Shown here piece by piece: positions 50,777 to 59,426 of a stretch of 64,000 bases of DNA (position 1 is its first letter; each line of letters opens with the position of its first letter). A program made the translations under genes and the position numbers. The stretch is from DATKHR01 sp035510155 (GTDB taxonomy: Bacteria > Acidobacteriota > Vicinamibacteria > Vicinamibacterales > CAVVIG01), in assembly GCA_035510155.1 (NCBI GenBank), contig DATKHR010000379.1:15497-79496 (forward strand). The letters are read 5' to 3'. The notes beneath the pieces were generated by a model. The model did not search any database, had not been told where the DNA came from, and was given only the letters and a program-made list of their open reading frames with translations.

Positions 50777-52522
50777 TCAGCGTCCGAGCAGCGCCGGTAC
50801 GGGACGACCTGCCTTCGGCGGCCGGTACCCGGGACCGCGCAGGGGCCGGCCCGGACGCTCGGCCGTCATGACGCCGTCGGCAAGGATCCGCTTTCCGTTC
50901 ACGAAGACGTGCCTGATCCCGGTTGCGTAGTGCTTCGGGTCGTCGAACGTCGACACGTCACGAATGGTGGATGGATCGAAGATTGTGATGTCTGCCCTCA
51001 TGCCTGGACGCAGGATTCCACGATCGGGCAGGCCCACGCGGGCGGCTGCTTTCGACGTCATCTTGCGAATCGCCTCCTCGAGGGGCAGCAGATGCTCGTC
51101 GCGCACGTAGTGGCCCAGAATCCGGGGAAACGCCCCCCAGGCGCGCGGATGCGACGTCGATTCCGACAGCTTCCCGTCTTCCGCCTGAGCGCCGGAATCG
51201 GTGCCGACGCCGACCAACCGATCTTTCAAGGCCGTCCGCACGTCGGCTTCATCCATTATCGAGGTAATGACTGAGGTCTCGTCGCGATCGGCGATGACCA
51301 GGTCCATCACCGCGTCTCGTGGGTCCTTCCCCATCGCCTGCCCGACGTCGGTCAACGACATGCCTTCGTACTTTCGAAGGTTCGGGTTGAGTACGGACGA
51401 AATCGTCACGCCGTCTCCGCCGCCCGCGCCCTGCCACTGATTCTCCCACGTTGTGGCGGCGGCATCGTTCATGTCCCGCTTGGCGCGCTCGCGCGCCGCG
51501 GAGTCGTGGAGGCGCGCGAGCATCTTCTCGAGACCGCCTTCGCGGATCCAGAGCGGCAGGCACGACGAGAGCCCGTTGGAGGCGCGCGTATAGGGGTACT
51601 GGTCGGCGGTCACGTCGAGACCGCGCGCGCGCGCCGCTTCGATCCGGCCGAGCACGTCCGCCATCCGACCGAAGTTGGGGCGATACGCCGTCTTGAGATG
51701 CCAGATCTCTGCTGGAATGGCCGCGCGTTGAGCGATCTGAAATACCTCCTCCAGCGATTCGAAGATGCGTGCGCTCTCGGAGCGCTGATGCGTGAAGTAG
51801 ACCCCGCCATGGCGCGCGGCGACCTTCGCGAGCTCGACAATCTCATCGGTGGACGCGAAGCGATCCGGCACATATTGGAGCGAGGTGCTGAGGCCGAGCG
51901 CGCCCTGCTCCATTGCCTGCTCGACAAGCTGCCTCATCGAGTCGAGCTCGGAGGCCGTCGCCGGACGGTCGTCCTTGCCAATAACGTAGTTGCGGATGCT
52001 ACCGGCCCCGACGAATGTGGCGATGTTGATGGCCGGATGAGAGCGGAGCTCGAGCCGGCGGAAGTAGTCGGCGAGCGTGCGCCAGTCCTGCGCCACGCCG
52101 AAATGTCGGGCGCTCGGCGCGGCCTCGCCGATCATCCGATCGTTGACGGGCGCGATCGACGAACCCTCCCCTGTCACTTCTGTCGTCACGCCTTGGTAAA
52201 CTTTGCTGGCCGCGCGGCCGTCGACGAGCACGTTGAACTCCGACTGGCCGAGCAGATCGATGAAGCCGGGTGCCACGATCAAATTCGTCGCGTCGATGCG
52301 CACCGCAGCGCTGGCCTCCGATAGCGCGCCCACGGCCGCTATCGTGTCGCCAACAACCCCCACATCTGCACGAAACCACGGCGCCCCCGTGCCATCAACG
52401 ATTCGCCCATTTGTCATCAAAAAATCAAAGTGGGTGGCGGATCGCTCGACCGGCGCTTGTACGCCGACGAGGACACCGAAACCAACAAGGGACAGCGCGC
52501 ACGCGCGCAATCGGAAATGCAT
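50777..52522 (-). CDS. N-acyl-D-amino-acid deacylase-like amidohydrolase
   Basis: From ATG 52522 the protein has 581 residues with a signal sequence (LRACALSLVGFGVLVG). It belongs to the D-aminoacylase branch of amidohydrolases: FLMTNGRIVDGTGAPWFRADV, VAPGFIDLLGQSEFN, YFTHQRSES, EIWHLKTAY and VGTDSG. The usual HxH after GFID is replaced by LLGQS, so the alpha-metal site is missing, while the later His and Asp positions remain. It would hydrolyse acylated D-amino acids or peptides in the periplasm, but activity is uncertain. A TAGCAT box lies 8 nt before the ATG. Confidence 0.82.
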   Translation of the reverse strand: MHFRLRACALSLVGFGVLVGVQAPVERSATHFDFLMTNGRIVDGTGAPWFRADVGVVGDTIAAVGALSEASAAVRIDATNLIVAPGFIDLLGQSEFNVLVDGRAASKVYQGVTTEVTGEGSSIAPVNDRMIGEAAPSARHFGVAQDWRTLADYFRRLELRSHPAINIATFVGAGSIRNYVIGKDDRPATASELDSMRQLVEQAMEQGALGLSTSLQYVPDRFASTDEIVELAKVAARHGGVYFTHQRSESARIFESLEEVFQIAQRAAIPAEIWHLKTAYRPNFGRMADVLGRIEAARARGLDVTADQYPYTRASNGLSSCLPLWIREGGLEKMLARLHDSAARERAKRDMNDAAATTWENQWQGAGGGDGVTISSVLNPNLRKYEGMSLTDVGQAMGKDPRDAVMDLVIADRDETSVITSIMDEADVRTALKDRLVGVGTDSGAQAEDGKLSESTSHPRAWGAFPRILGHYVRDEHLLPLEEAIRKMTSKAAARVGLPDRGILRPGMRADITIFDPSTIRDVSTFDDPKHYATGIRHVFVNGKRILADGVMTAERPGRPLRGPGYRPPKAGRPVPALLGR

Positions 52523-52596
52523 AAGCGGAAATGCTAGCAGAATGCGCGCGGTCGCACGCTTAAACCTTTCCTCGAGGCACTGGTCCAATCCATGCA

Positions 52597-54768
52597 GTGC
52601 CCCGATCGCAGATGCGTCGTCGACCGATTGTCCTTGTATGTCTCGCGTTCTCCGGTTTCTTCACGTTGCTCGCTCCCGCGATGGCGCGGGCTCAAACGGT
52701 CGCCGCAGCGGGCGACGCTTCGATCTCCAAAGACGAATCGTCCGGCACGTGGATGCTCGAGGCAGGCGGTACGCGACTGACGCTGTCCCTCGCCGCGAAT
52801 CGCGACTTCGCCATCGAGCGCCTCGTGACGTCGTCCGGCGCGTCCTGGACGCGCGCCATTGCTTCCGATTCCATCGTCAAGGTCGGCAGCCAGACGGTTC
52901 CGCTCGGCGCGCGTCGGGCGGGCTTCACGCTGCAAGGAGTGGCCGTCGACACACAGGATCAGCGCCTGCAGTTGAACGCGACCTTCGACCTTGCGTCCTC
53001 TTCCCTGCGCGTCACGCGGCACTACGCGATCGCGTCCGGGTCACCGACATTCGAGGCGTGGAATACATACGCGCCCACCGGCGGCACACCCGTGCTGTCC
53101 GACCTGAACGCCCTGCAACTCGTCATCACCCCCGGCATCGTCCACTCGCTGAGCGGCCTGATGGGCGACAACGCCGATGTGAAGGCTGACGGAGAGTTCA
53201 CGCTCTCCTCGCGGTCGGCCAGCACTACGCAGCCGTTCTCCATTGGCGCGACGGGCCGCTCCTCCGAGTCGTCAGTCCCCTGGATCGCGGTGGACGGGGG
53301 GAACTCGAGCGAGTTCTACCTGTCTTTGATGTGGTCCGGCGCGTGGTCGATGACGGCGACCCCCTCCGGGTCGGGCCTGTCAATCGTCGCCGGGTTGGCG
53401 CCGATGACGACCAGGCTCGTGGCTACGATGGACGGCCCACATGTCCTGTTTGGCGCCGTGGTCGGAGGCCGGCCCGAAGCAGCCGCTGCGCTCGGGTCGT
53501 ATATCGTGAACGGCGTGCGCGCCGGACGCGCGCTGACGCCGCTCGTCACGTACAACACCTGGTTCGCGTACGGCACGGAGATCGACGAAGCGTCGATGAT
53601 GGCTGAGATGGATTCGGCTGCCGCGCTCGGCGCGGAGCTGTTCGTGATCGATGCCGGCTGGTACGTCGGGGCAGGCGCTGCCGGGCCGTCCGACTTCGAC
53701 GCGGGCCTGGGCTCCTGGACACCGGATCCAGCGCGATTCCCCAACGGTCTCCGCCCCCTGCGCGACCACGCGCACGACATCGGCATCAAGTTTGGCCTGT
53801 GGGTCGAACCGGAGCGCGTGAATCTGTCGCTCGTTGGTGGCTCAGGGATCGACGAGCAGTGGCTCGTGACGAGCGGCGGACAATACGGATCGGATCACGC
53901 CGCGCAGATCTGCCTCTCGAACTCCGCTGCCCGGAAATGGATTCTGAGCTGGCTGACGCCCCTGCTCGACCAGGTGCAGCCGGACTATCTCAAGTGGGAC
54001 AACAATATGTGGCTCAACTGCGATCGCCCGGGCCACGCTCACGGCACCACCGACGGGAATTTCGCACAGGTCAGCGGCCTGTACGAGGTCCTCGCCACAC
54101 TGCGCGAACAGTATCCGGACCTGCTCATCGAGAACGTCTCGGGCGGCGGCAATCGGCTCGATCTCGGGATGATGCGCTATACGGACGTCGCCTGGATGGA
54201 CGATCGGACCGCGCCGTCGATCCACGTCCGGCACAACCTCGAGGGGCTGAGCGCAGTCTTTCCGCCGGCCTATCTCCTCTCATTCGTCACGGAGAACGGC
54301 GCCGAGCCCCTGCATGATGCCCTCGACGCCTCGCTATACTTCCGCAGCCGGATGGCGGGAGTGCTCGGCCTCTGCTTCAGGAGCGCCGAGTATACGGAAG
54401 GCGACGCTGCCAGCATGTCGCACGAGATCGCCGTCTACAAAGCGGTGCGTGACACGCTGAACGGCGGTTCCGCCTCCCTCCTCACGCTGCAGGCCGAGCC
54501 CGAGAACGGACCGGCGTGGGATGTGGAACAGGTCACCGACGCGGGAACGGGACAAGCGCTCATCTGCGCGTATCAAACCGACGACGGCACCGACAGCATC
54601 AATGTCAAGCCGGTCGGACTCGACTCGAGCACGACGTATCAGGTGGTGTCGGTCGACACCGGCGTCCTGGGCGTCGCGAGCGGCTCGGATCTGATGACGA
54701 GCGGCATCGACGTCCTGCAGTCGCCCAACACGGCGGCTCATCTCCTCACGCTCAGCGTCAAGGACTGA
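52597..54768 (+). CDS. Glycoside hydrolase family 36 alpha-galactosidase
   Basis: The enzyme of about 720 residues has a signal sequence (IVLVCLAFSGFFTLLAPAMARAQ in pieces), an N-terminal beta-sandwich domain, and a GH36 catalytic barrel with YLKWDNN (catalytic Asp nucleophile), ENVSGGGNRLDLGM and TDVAWMDDRTAPS (acid/base region). It should release alpha-galactose from oligosaccharides in the periplasm or outside. A GTG at 52597 and ATG at 52612 are both possible. No sugar transporter is adjacent; a carbohydrate porin lies 3 kb downstream. Confidence 0.88.
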   Translation: MPRSQMRRRPIVLVCLAFSGFFTLLAPAMARAQTVAAAGDASISKDESSGTWMLEAGGTRLTLSLAANRDFAIERLVTSSGASWTRAIASDSIVKVGSQTVPLGARRAGFTLQGVAVDTQDQRLQLNATFDLASSSLRVTRHYAIASGSPTFEAWNTYAPTGGTPVLSDLNALQLVITPGIVHSLSGLMGDNADVKADGEFTLSSRSASTTQPFSIGATGRSSESSVPWIAVDGGNSSEFYLSLMWSGAWSMTATPSGSGLSIVAGLAPMTTRLVATMDGPHVLFGAVVGGRPEAAAALGSYIVNGVRAGRALTPLVTYNTWFAYGTEIDEASMMAEMDSAAALGAELFVIDAGWYVGAGAAGPSDFDAGLGSWTPDPARFPNGLRPLRDHAHDIGIKFGLWVEPERVNLSLVGGSGIDEQWLVTSGGQYGSDHAAQICLSNSAARKWILSWLTPLLDQVQPDYLKWDNNMWLNCDRPGHAHGTTDGNFAQVSGLYEVLATLREQYPDLLIENVSGGGNRLDLGMMRYTDVAWMDDRTAPSIHVRHNLEGLSAVFPPAYLLSFVTENGAEPLHDALDASLYFRSRMAGVLGLCFRSAEYTEGDAASMSHEIAVYKAVRDTLNGGSASLLTLQAEPENGPAWDVEQVTDAGTGQALICAYQTDDGTDSINVKPVGLDSSTTYQVVSVDTGVLGVASGSDLMTSGIDVLQSPNTAAHLLTLSVKD

Positions 54769-54855
54769 CGCGATTCCCGAACGCGTATACTTGCGGTCGC
54801 AAAGGCATAGCGGCACAGAAGCACATGCCCTCGTGCCCTGAGAGTATCGCGCCCC

Positions 54856-56253
54856 ATGATTCTGAAGCAGTTCTATTTGAGTTGCCTCGCGCACGCCTCT
54901 TATCTCATCGGTGATGAGGAGAGCGGGATCGCGGCCGTCGTCGATCCGCAGCGCGACGTTGATCAGTACCTGGCCTTCGCGGCCGAGCACGGTTTGCGGA
55001 TACGGGACGTGATCCTCACGCATCTGCATGCCGACTTCATCGCCGGACATCTCGAGCTGCGCGATCGGGCCGGCGCCACGATCTATCTGGGCGCCAAGGC
55101 CAGCGCGGAGTACGCCTTCACTCGGCTCGCGGACGCCGACCGTCTCGAACTTGGGCGTCTGACGCTCGAGGCCATCGAGACGCCTGGCCACACCCCCGAG
55201 TCCATCTCGATCGCGGTCTACGACCGCACTCGAGAGCCCTTGGGGACGGAACCGTACGCGGTCTTGACGGGAGACACGCTCTTCGTGGGTGATGTCGGGA
55301 GGCCGGATCTGCGGGCGTCGCTCGGTTGGTCCGCGACCGACCTCGGCGGGATGCTCTACGACTCGCTTCGCAACAAACTGCTGCGGCTACCGGACGCGAG
55401 CCTCGTCTACCCTGCGCACGGGGCAGGGTCACTCTGCGGGAAGGCGATCAGCCGTGAGACGATCTCAACCATCGGCGAGCAGCGACAGTCCAACTACGCA
55501 CTTCAACCGATGACGAGGGAAGCATTTGTCGATCTCATCACTACGGACCAACCCGAAGCGCCGCCGTATTTCACTTATGACGCCGTGCTCAACAGCCGCG
55601 AGCGGCCGACGCTCGAGGCGTCGCTCGCCACCGGCCTGAACGCCCTGTCGCTTGATCAATTGCTGGACCTGCAGCGCTCTGGCGCGCAGATTCTCGACAC
55701 GCGGGACGCCGCCGACTTTGCGGCAGCGCATCTGGCCGGCAGCATCAATGTCGGCCTTGGGGGGCAGTACGCCACATGGGCGGGAACGATCCTCAGCCGC
55801 GACCGGCCCATCGTGATCGTGGCCGATCCGGGGCGGGAGGGGGCGTCAGCGCTCCGACTGGGGCGGATTGGTTTCGATCATGTCGCCGGCTACTTAAGAG
55901 ACGGGTTGAGGAGTCTCGAATCGCGCCCCGATCTCACGGCAACGACTGAGCGCCTGGCGCCCCCGCTCGCCTGGGAGCGACTCGCGACGGGCAGAGCACT
56001 GGCCATCGATGTGCGGACGCCGCGAGAACAAAGCGAGAAGACCATTGCAGGGAGTATCAGTGTGCCGCTGAATCAACTATTGGATCGTTTGGGAGAAATA
56101 CCAGGGAACCGCCCGCTCCTCCTGTACTGCGCCGGCGGATATCGCTCATCGATCGCCGCAAGCCTGCTCGCTCGCGAGGGATTCACGCAGATCGGAGAGA
56201 TCGCCGGAGGCCTTGCGGCCTGGGAGACCGCGAATCTTCCGTTACACGCCTGA
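54856..56253 (+). CDS. MBL-fold persulfide dioxygenase-like protein with two rhodanese domains
   Basis: The 465-residue protein starts with an ETHE1-like metallo-beta-lactamase domain (THLHADFIAGH near residue 55, ETPGHTPES, LTGDTLFVGDVGRPDL). Two rhodanese domains follow. The first (about 265-350) has VADPGREG where the Cys loop should be, so it lacks the catalytic Cys. The second (about 370-460) has the active loop LLYCAGGYRSS. This suggests sulfide or persulfide oxidation with sulfur transfer in the cytoplasm, with one degenerate domain as scaffold. It is probably a single-gene unit. Confidence 0.9.
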   Translation: MILKQFYLSCLAHASYLIGDEESGIAAVVDPQRDVDQYLAFAAEHGLRIRDVILTHLHADFIAGHLELRDRAGATIYLGAKASAEYAFTRLADADRLELGRLTLEAIETPGHTPESISIAVYDRTREPLGTEPYAVLTGDTLFVGDVGRPDLRASLGWSATDLGGMLYDSLRNKLLRLPDASLVYPAHGAGSLCGKAISRETISTIGEQRQSNYALQPMTREAFVDLITTDQPEAPPYFTYDAVLNSRERPTLEASLATGLNALSLDQLLDLQRSGAQILDTRDAADFAAAHLAGSINVGLGGQYATWAGTILSRDRPIVIVADPGREGASALRLGRIGFDHVAGYLRDGLRSLESRPDLTATTERLAPPLAWERLATGRALAIDVRTPREQSEKTIAGSISVPLNQLLDRLGEIPGNRPLLLYCAGGYRSSIAASLLAREGFTQIGEIAGGLAAWETANLPLHA

Positions 56254-56309
56254 GCCACGGTCGTGCTAGAGTCCAGCTCGACCACCCAATACGCAAAGGC
56301 TCTGAGTCC

Positions 56310-56534
56310 ATGGACGAAGTCGCGCTGGCGCGGCTGTGGCATCTTCCAGACGGCACGACCTGCCTGCTCCTGAAAGATCCGCGCGCTGAGAATTGGGAGA
56401 TCCGCGTTGCGCGCGGCACCGACGTGCTGCGAAGCGAACGTTTCGCCAGCCCCATCATCGCCATGGAAGAAGCAAAGCAGTGGCGGTCGTCGTACGATCC
56501 GACGCTGCTGTCTTCGACTCCGCTCGATCTGTAA
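56310..56534 (+). CDS. Hypothetical 74-residue protein
   Basis: I do not recognise this protein. It has a plausible small alpha/beta content (LARLWHLPDGTTCLLLKDP; EEAKQWRSSYDPTLL) with no signal or membrane segment. It lies 57 bp after the MBL-rhodanese stop. GAGTCC precedes the ATG without a strong ribosome site. It is supported by codon pattern and position only. Confidence 0.45.
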   Translation: MDEVALARLWHLPDGTTCLLLKDPRAENWEIRVARGTDVLRSERFASPIIAMEEAKQWRSSYDPTLLSSTPLDL

Positions 56535-56687
56535 GCGCGATCACGGAATTTTCCAATCGTGCCGAGCGGCTCGGAGCCACCTCCGCGCACGCAGGTCCGT
56601 CTCCAAAGGGCCATCGTCAGGTCGGACAACGCAGCGAGATCGGCACGTCCGCAAACCTTTCAGGCGTAGAATCAGGTCAGGATCACG

Positions 56688-57539
56688 ATGCGTATAGGCA
56701 GGGTCGCCGCGACGGTGGCGCTGGTTTGCTGCGTCTCGATGCCTCGTCCCCTCATTGCGAAGGGCGGGGGCCACGGGGGGAGCCACTCCGGCGGGGGCCA
56801 CGGGGGGAGCCACTCCGGCGGGGGCCACTCCGGCGGGGGCCATTCCGGGGGTCGTTCCAGCGGGGGATCACGTGGGGGACAATCAGCCGGACAGGCCGCG
56901 AGTGGGCACGGATCCTCCAGCCAGGCTTCGTCGGGCTCGAGCCACACGCCGCCCGCTGCGTCGCCGGCCACCGCCGTCCAGCCATCGGCGAGCAAGCCAT
57001 CCAGCCCGAACCTTCAGGGACATTCGAGCACTGGTCCCGGCACTGTCGGCGTCGCCGTGCCCCGCAGTTGGCCCCGCACCCCGATCCCATACTCACCCCA
57101 CCGCGTGAGGCCGTGGAGCTACCCGCCGATTCTGTACTCACCGTATCTCGGCATCGCCGCCGGCGGTATCTACGCGAGCGGATTCTGGCCAGGCTACTCG
57201 TACGGCGATAGCTACGGGTATCCAAACTATGGGTATCCGCTGGGGCCGCCGACGAGTCTCGTCCCGAGCGAGGCGCCGTCCGCTTCGAGTGAAGAATCGA
57301 GCGCGGACAACGGCGGCCTGCGTCTCGACGTCCGGCCCACGTCTGCGCAGGTGTTCGTGGACGGCTATTTCGTCGGGAGCGTCGAAGACACCTTGAACTC
57401 ACCTTCGGGCGTTCAGCTCAGTGCCGGCCCCCATCGCGTCGAGCTTCGAGCCGCCGGGTACGAGACGCGGATCGTGGATGTGCTGATCCAGGCGGGTCAG
57501 GCCATCACGTTCCGAGAAGATCTGAAGCCCCAACCGTAG
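56688..57539 (+). CDS. Secreted PEGA-domain protein with Gly-His-Ser repeat region
   Basis: The 283-residue protein has a signal sequence (VAATVALVCCVSMPRPLIA), then a Gly/Ser/His tandem-repeat region (about 26-60, units GGHGGSHSG), a Pro/Ser-rich spacer, a hydrophobic Tyr/Gly-rich segment (about 140-185, GYPNYGYPLG), and a C-terminal PEGA domain (about 210-283: DVRPTSAQVFVDGYFVGSV, AGPHRVELRAAGYET). PEGA domains are surface-exposed modules. The Gly/His region may bind metal. TAGAAT lies upstream with CAGGA before the ATG. Long antisense and alternative frames over the repeat are shadows. Confidence 0.78.
   Translation: MRIGRVAATVALVCCVSMPRPLIAKGGGHGGSHSGGGHGGSHSGGGHSGGGHSGGRSSGGSRGGQSAGQAASGHGSSSQASSGSSHTPPAASPATAVQPSASKPSSPNLQGHSSTGPGTVGVAVPRSWPRTPIPYSPHRVRPWSYPPILYSPYLGIAAGGIYASGFWPGYSYGDSYGYPNYGYPLGPPTSLVPSEAPSASSEESSADNGGLRLDVRPTSAQVFVDGYFVGSVEDTLNSPSGVQLSAGPHRVELRAAGYETRIVDVLIQAGQAITFREDLKPQP
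56765..56850 (+). repeat. 27-bp and 15-bp tandem repeats (Gly-His-Ser coding)
   Basis: Two near-identical 27-bp units built of GGGGGCCACGGG and GGAGCCACTCCGGC are followed by two 15-bp units GGGGGCCACTCCGGC and a variant. All are in frame and multiples of 3, so unit number can vary without breaking the gene. Confidence 0.8.
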
Positions 57540-57857
57540 CCTGCAGGCCGGCAGGTCCACCACATTCATCGTGTTGCGTTGCATGTGACAGTCGTGTAAA
57601 GCGACGACTGCGGGGTGTGTCAATCGGGTAGACTCTACATTCCGCAACGGCCGCCTTCTGGATCCTCACGTGTTCAATCCCACGCGTCCATGAGTCGGCG
57701 CTCCCCACCAGGATCTGCTGGTAGCGAGCCCCTCAGGCGCCGACCACATGTGGAATTCCACCGAGACGTTGCGGATACTGGACGGAACTTCCTCGATTTC
57801 GAAGAGCGGAAGAAAGGTGAGTGAGTTACGGCTCGCATTGTGACCGGGGGGATCACC
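57540..57857. other. Intergenic stretch without a supported gene
   Basis: This gap holds a 7-bp hairpin (CAGTCGT at 57589-57595 with ACGACTG at 57604-57610) not followed by a T-run, and the ribosome site GGGGGGAT just before the porin GTG. Short open frames are present but show no ribosome sites or family features. Confidence 0.4.
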
Positions 57858-59426
57858 GTGGACGCACAAACAATCGGGCACGTTCAGCCGCCGACGATCG
57901 CTCGCGGGCATTCGTCGCTCGTGACCACTTCGGATCGCGAGCGCGGCCAGCGTCGATCGCGCCACATCGGCCGCGTTCTTCCGGTCGGAGCTGGGACATT
58001 GGCGGCCATCCTGATCGCTTCTGCTCCTCTGCACGCTCAAACCGCGGCCCCGGGTTCCCGCGCCGGCGAGCAACCCAGTCTCATGAAAGCCTTGGCGGAT
58101 CAGGACCTTCATGACATAGAAGATGAGCGGTGGAACGCGTACACGCAATTCACGTACATCTCGAGCTGGAAAGGCGCCTTTCCCGCCGCGTACACCAACG
58201 CCAACGGCAGCATCAACTCGCTCATTCCGGACTCAGAGCGCAGCTTCACCGGCACCGCGACTCTCTACTTTGGCATTCGGCTGTGGAAGGGCGGTGAGGC
58301 CTACCTGGTCCCCGAAGTCATCGCGGAACGGCCGCTCTCGCAGCTCCGGGGCTTGGGCGGCAGCATCCAGAATTTCGAGCTTCAGAAGGGTGGAACCCCC
58401 ACTCCGCAGCTGTATCGTTCCCGAGCGATCGTGAAACAGACCTTCGGACTGGGCGGGGAGCGCGAGAAGGAGGAGTCGGCTCCAATGCAACTGGGGACAC
58501 ACTACGACGGCCGACGAATCGTCGTAGCCGCCGGCAACTTCAGCATCCTCGACTTCTTCGATAAGAACGCCTTTGACATCGACCCTCGCCAAGGATTCTT
58601 CAGCTTGGCTTTCTTGACGCACGCGGCGTACGACTTCGCTTCGGACGCGCGAGGCTATTCGTGGGGCGGCGTCGCCGAGCTCTATTGGGACGACTGGGCG
58701 GTCCGGTTCGGCCGCATCACCCCTCCGAAGGACCCGAATCAACTGCCCGTCGATTTCAGACTGTTCCGATACTACGGCGATCAAGTCGAGGTGGAACACA
58801 AGCATCGGCTGTTCAACCAAGACGGTAGCGTTCGCGTCCTTGCGTTCCGGAATCATGAGGACATTGGTCGCTTCAGCGACGCGGTCGGCGCGCTCCAGGC
58901 GGATCCGCAGCAGAACGCGACGAACTGTAACACCTTCAACTACGGTTCCAACAACGCAAGTGCCCCGGATCTCTGCTGGGTGCGAGAACCGAACGTGAAA
59001 GTCGGCGTCGGCGTGTTTGCCGAACAGTACGTCGCGCCGGATGTCGGCGTGTTCATTCGCGGGATGGGCGCCGACGGGCACACCGAAGTCGACGCCTACA
59101 CATCGACTGATCGGTCGGTGTCCATTGGGGCGCTCGCCAAGGGCTCGTTGTGGTCACGGCCTCGCGATGTGGCGGGTGCCGGGTTCACGGGAGGATGGAT
59201 CTCGCCGGCGCACGTCGAATACCTGCGCCTTGGCGGCATCGATGGTTTCATTGGCGACGGCAACATCCACCCAGGCGCCGAGAGCACCGTTGATGTGTTC
59301 TACAGCGTGAATGTCGGGAAATCATTCTGGTTCTCGGCCGACTACCAGCACGTGACCAATCCCGGCTTCAACACCGATCGGGGCCCTGTCAACATCGTCG
59401 GCGCGAGGGTTCATGTTGAGTACTGA
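57858..59426 (+). CDS. Carbohydrate-selective porin (OprB family)
   Basis: A protein of about 522 residues from GTG 57858 (GGGGGG 6 nt upstream); GTG 57840 is an alternative after an in-frame stop. A signal segment (GTLAAILIASAPLHAQ) precedes the barrel. Alternating strands such as WNAYTQFTYISSW, GTATLYFGIRLWKGGEAYLVPE, AVRFGRITPPKDPNQLP and FWFSADYQHVTNPGFNTDRG, and the terminal aromatic residue, fit OprB sugar porins of the outer membrane. With the alpha-galactosidase nearby, uptake of oligosaccharides is plausible. Confidence 0.8.
   Translation: MDAQTIGHVQPPTIARGHSSLVTTSDRERGQRRSRHIGRVLPVGAGTLAAILIASAPLHAQTAAPGSRAGEQPSLMKALADQDLHDIEDERWNAYTQFTYISSWKGAFPAAYTNANGSINSLIPDSERSFTGTATLYFGIRLWKGGEAYLVPEVIAERPLSQLRGLGGSIQNFELQKGGTPTPQLYRSRAIVKQTFGLGGEREKEESAPMQLGTHYDGRRIVVAAGNFSILDFFDKNAFDIDPRQGFFSLAFLTHAAYDFASDARGYSWGGVAELYWDDWAVRFGRITPPKDPNQLPVDFRLFRYYGDQVEVEHKHRLFNQDGSVRVLAFRNHEDIGRFSDAVGALQADPQQNATNCNTFNYGSNNASAPDLCWVREPNVKVGVGVFAEQYVAPDVGVFIRGMGADGHTEVDAYTSTDRSVSIGALAKGSLWSRPRDVAGAGFTGGWISPAHVEYLRLGGIDGFIGDGNIHPGAESTVDVFYSVNVGKSFWFSADYQHVTNPGFNTDRGPVNIVGARVHVEY

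Noticed and set aside
57589..57610. Hairpin after the PEGA gene as a terminator
   Set aside because: The 7-bp stem is not followed by a T-run; it may be an operator or chance.
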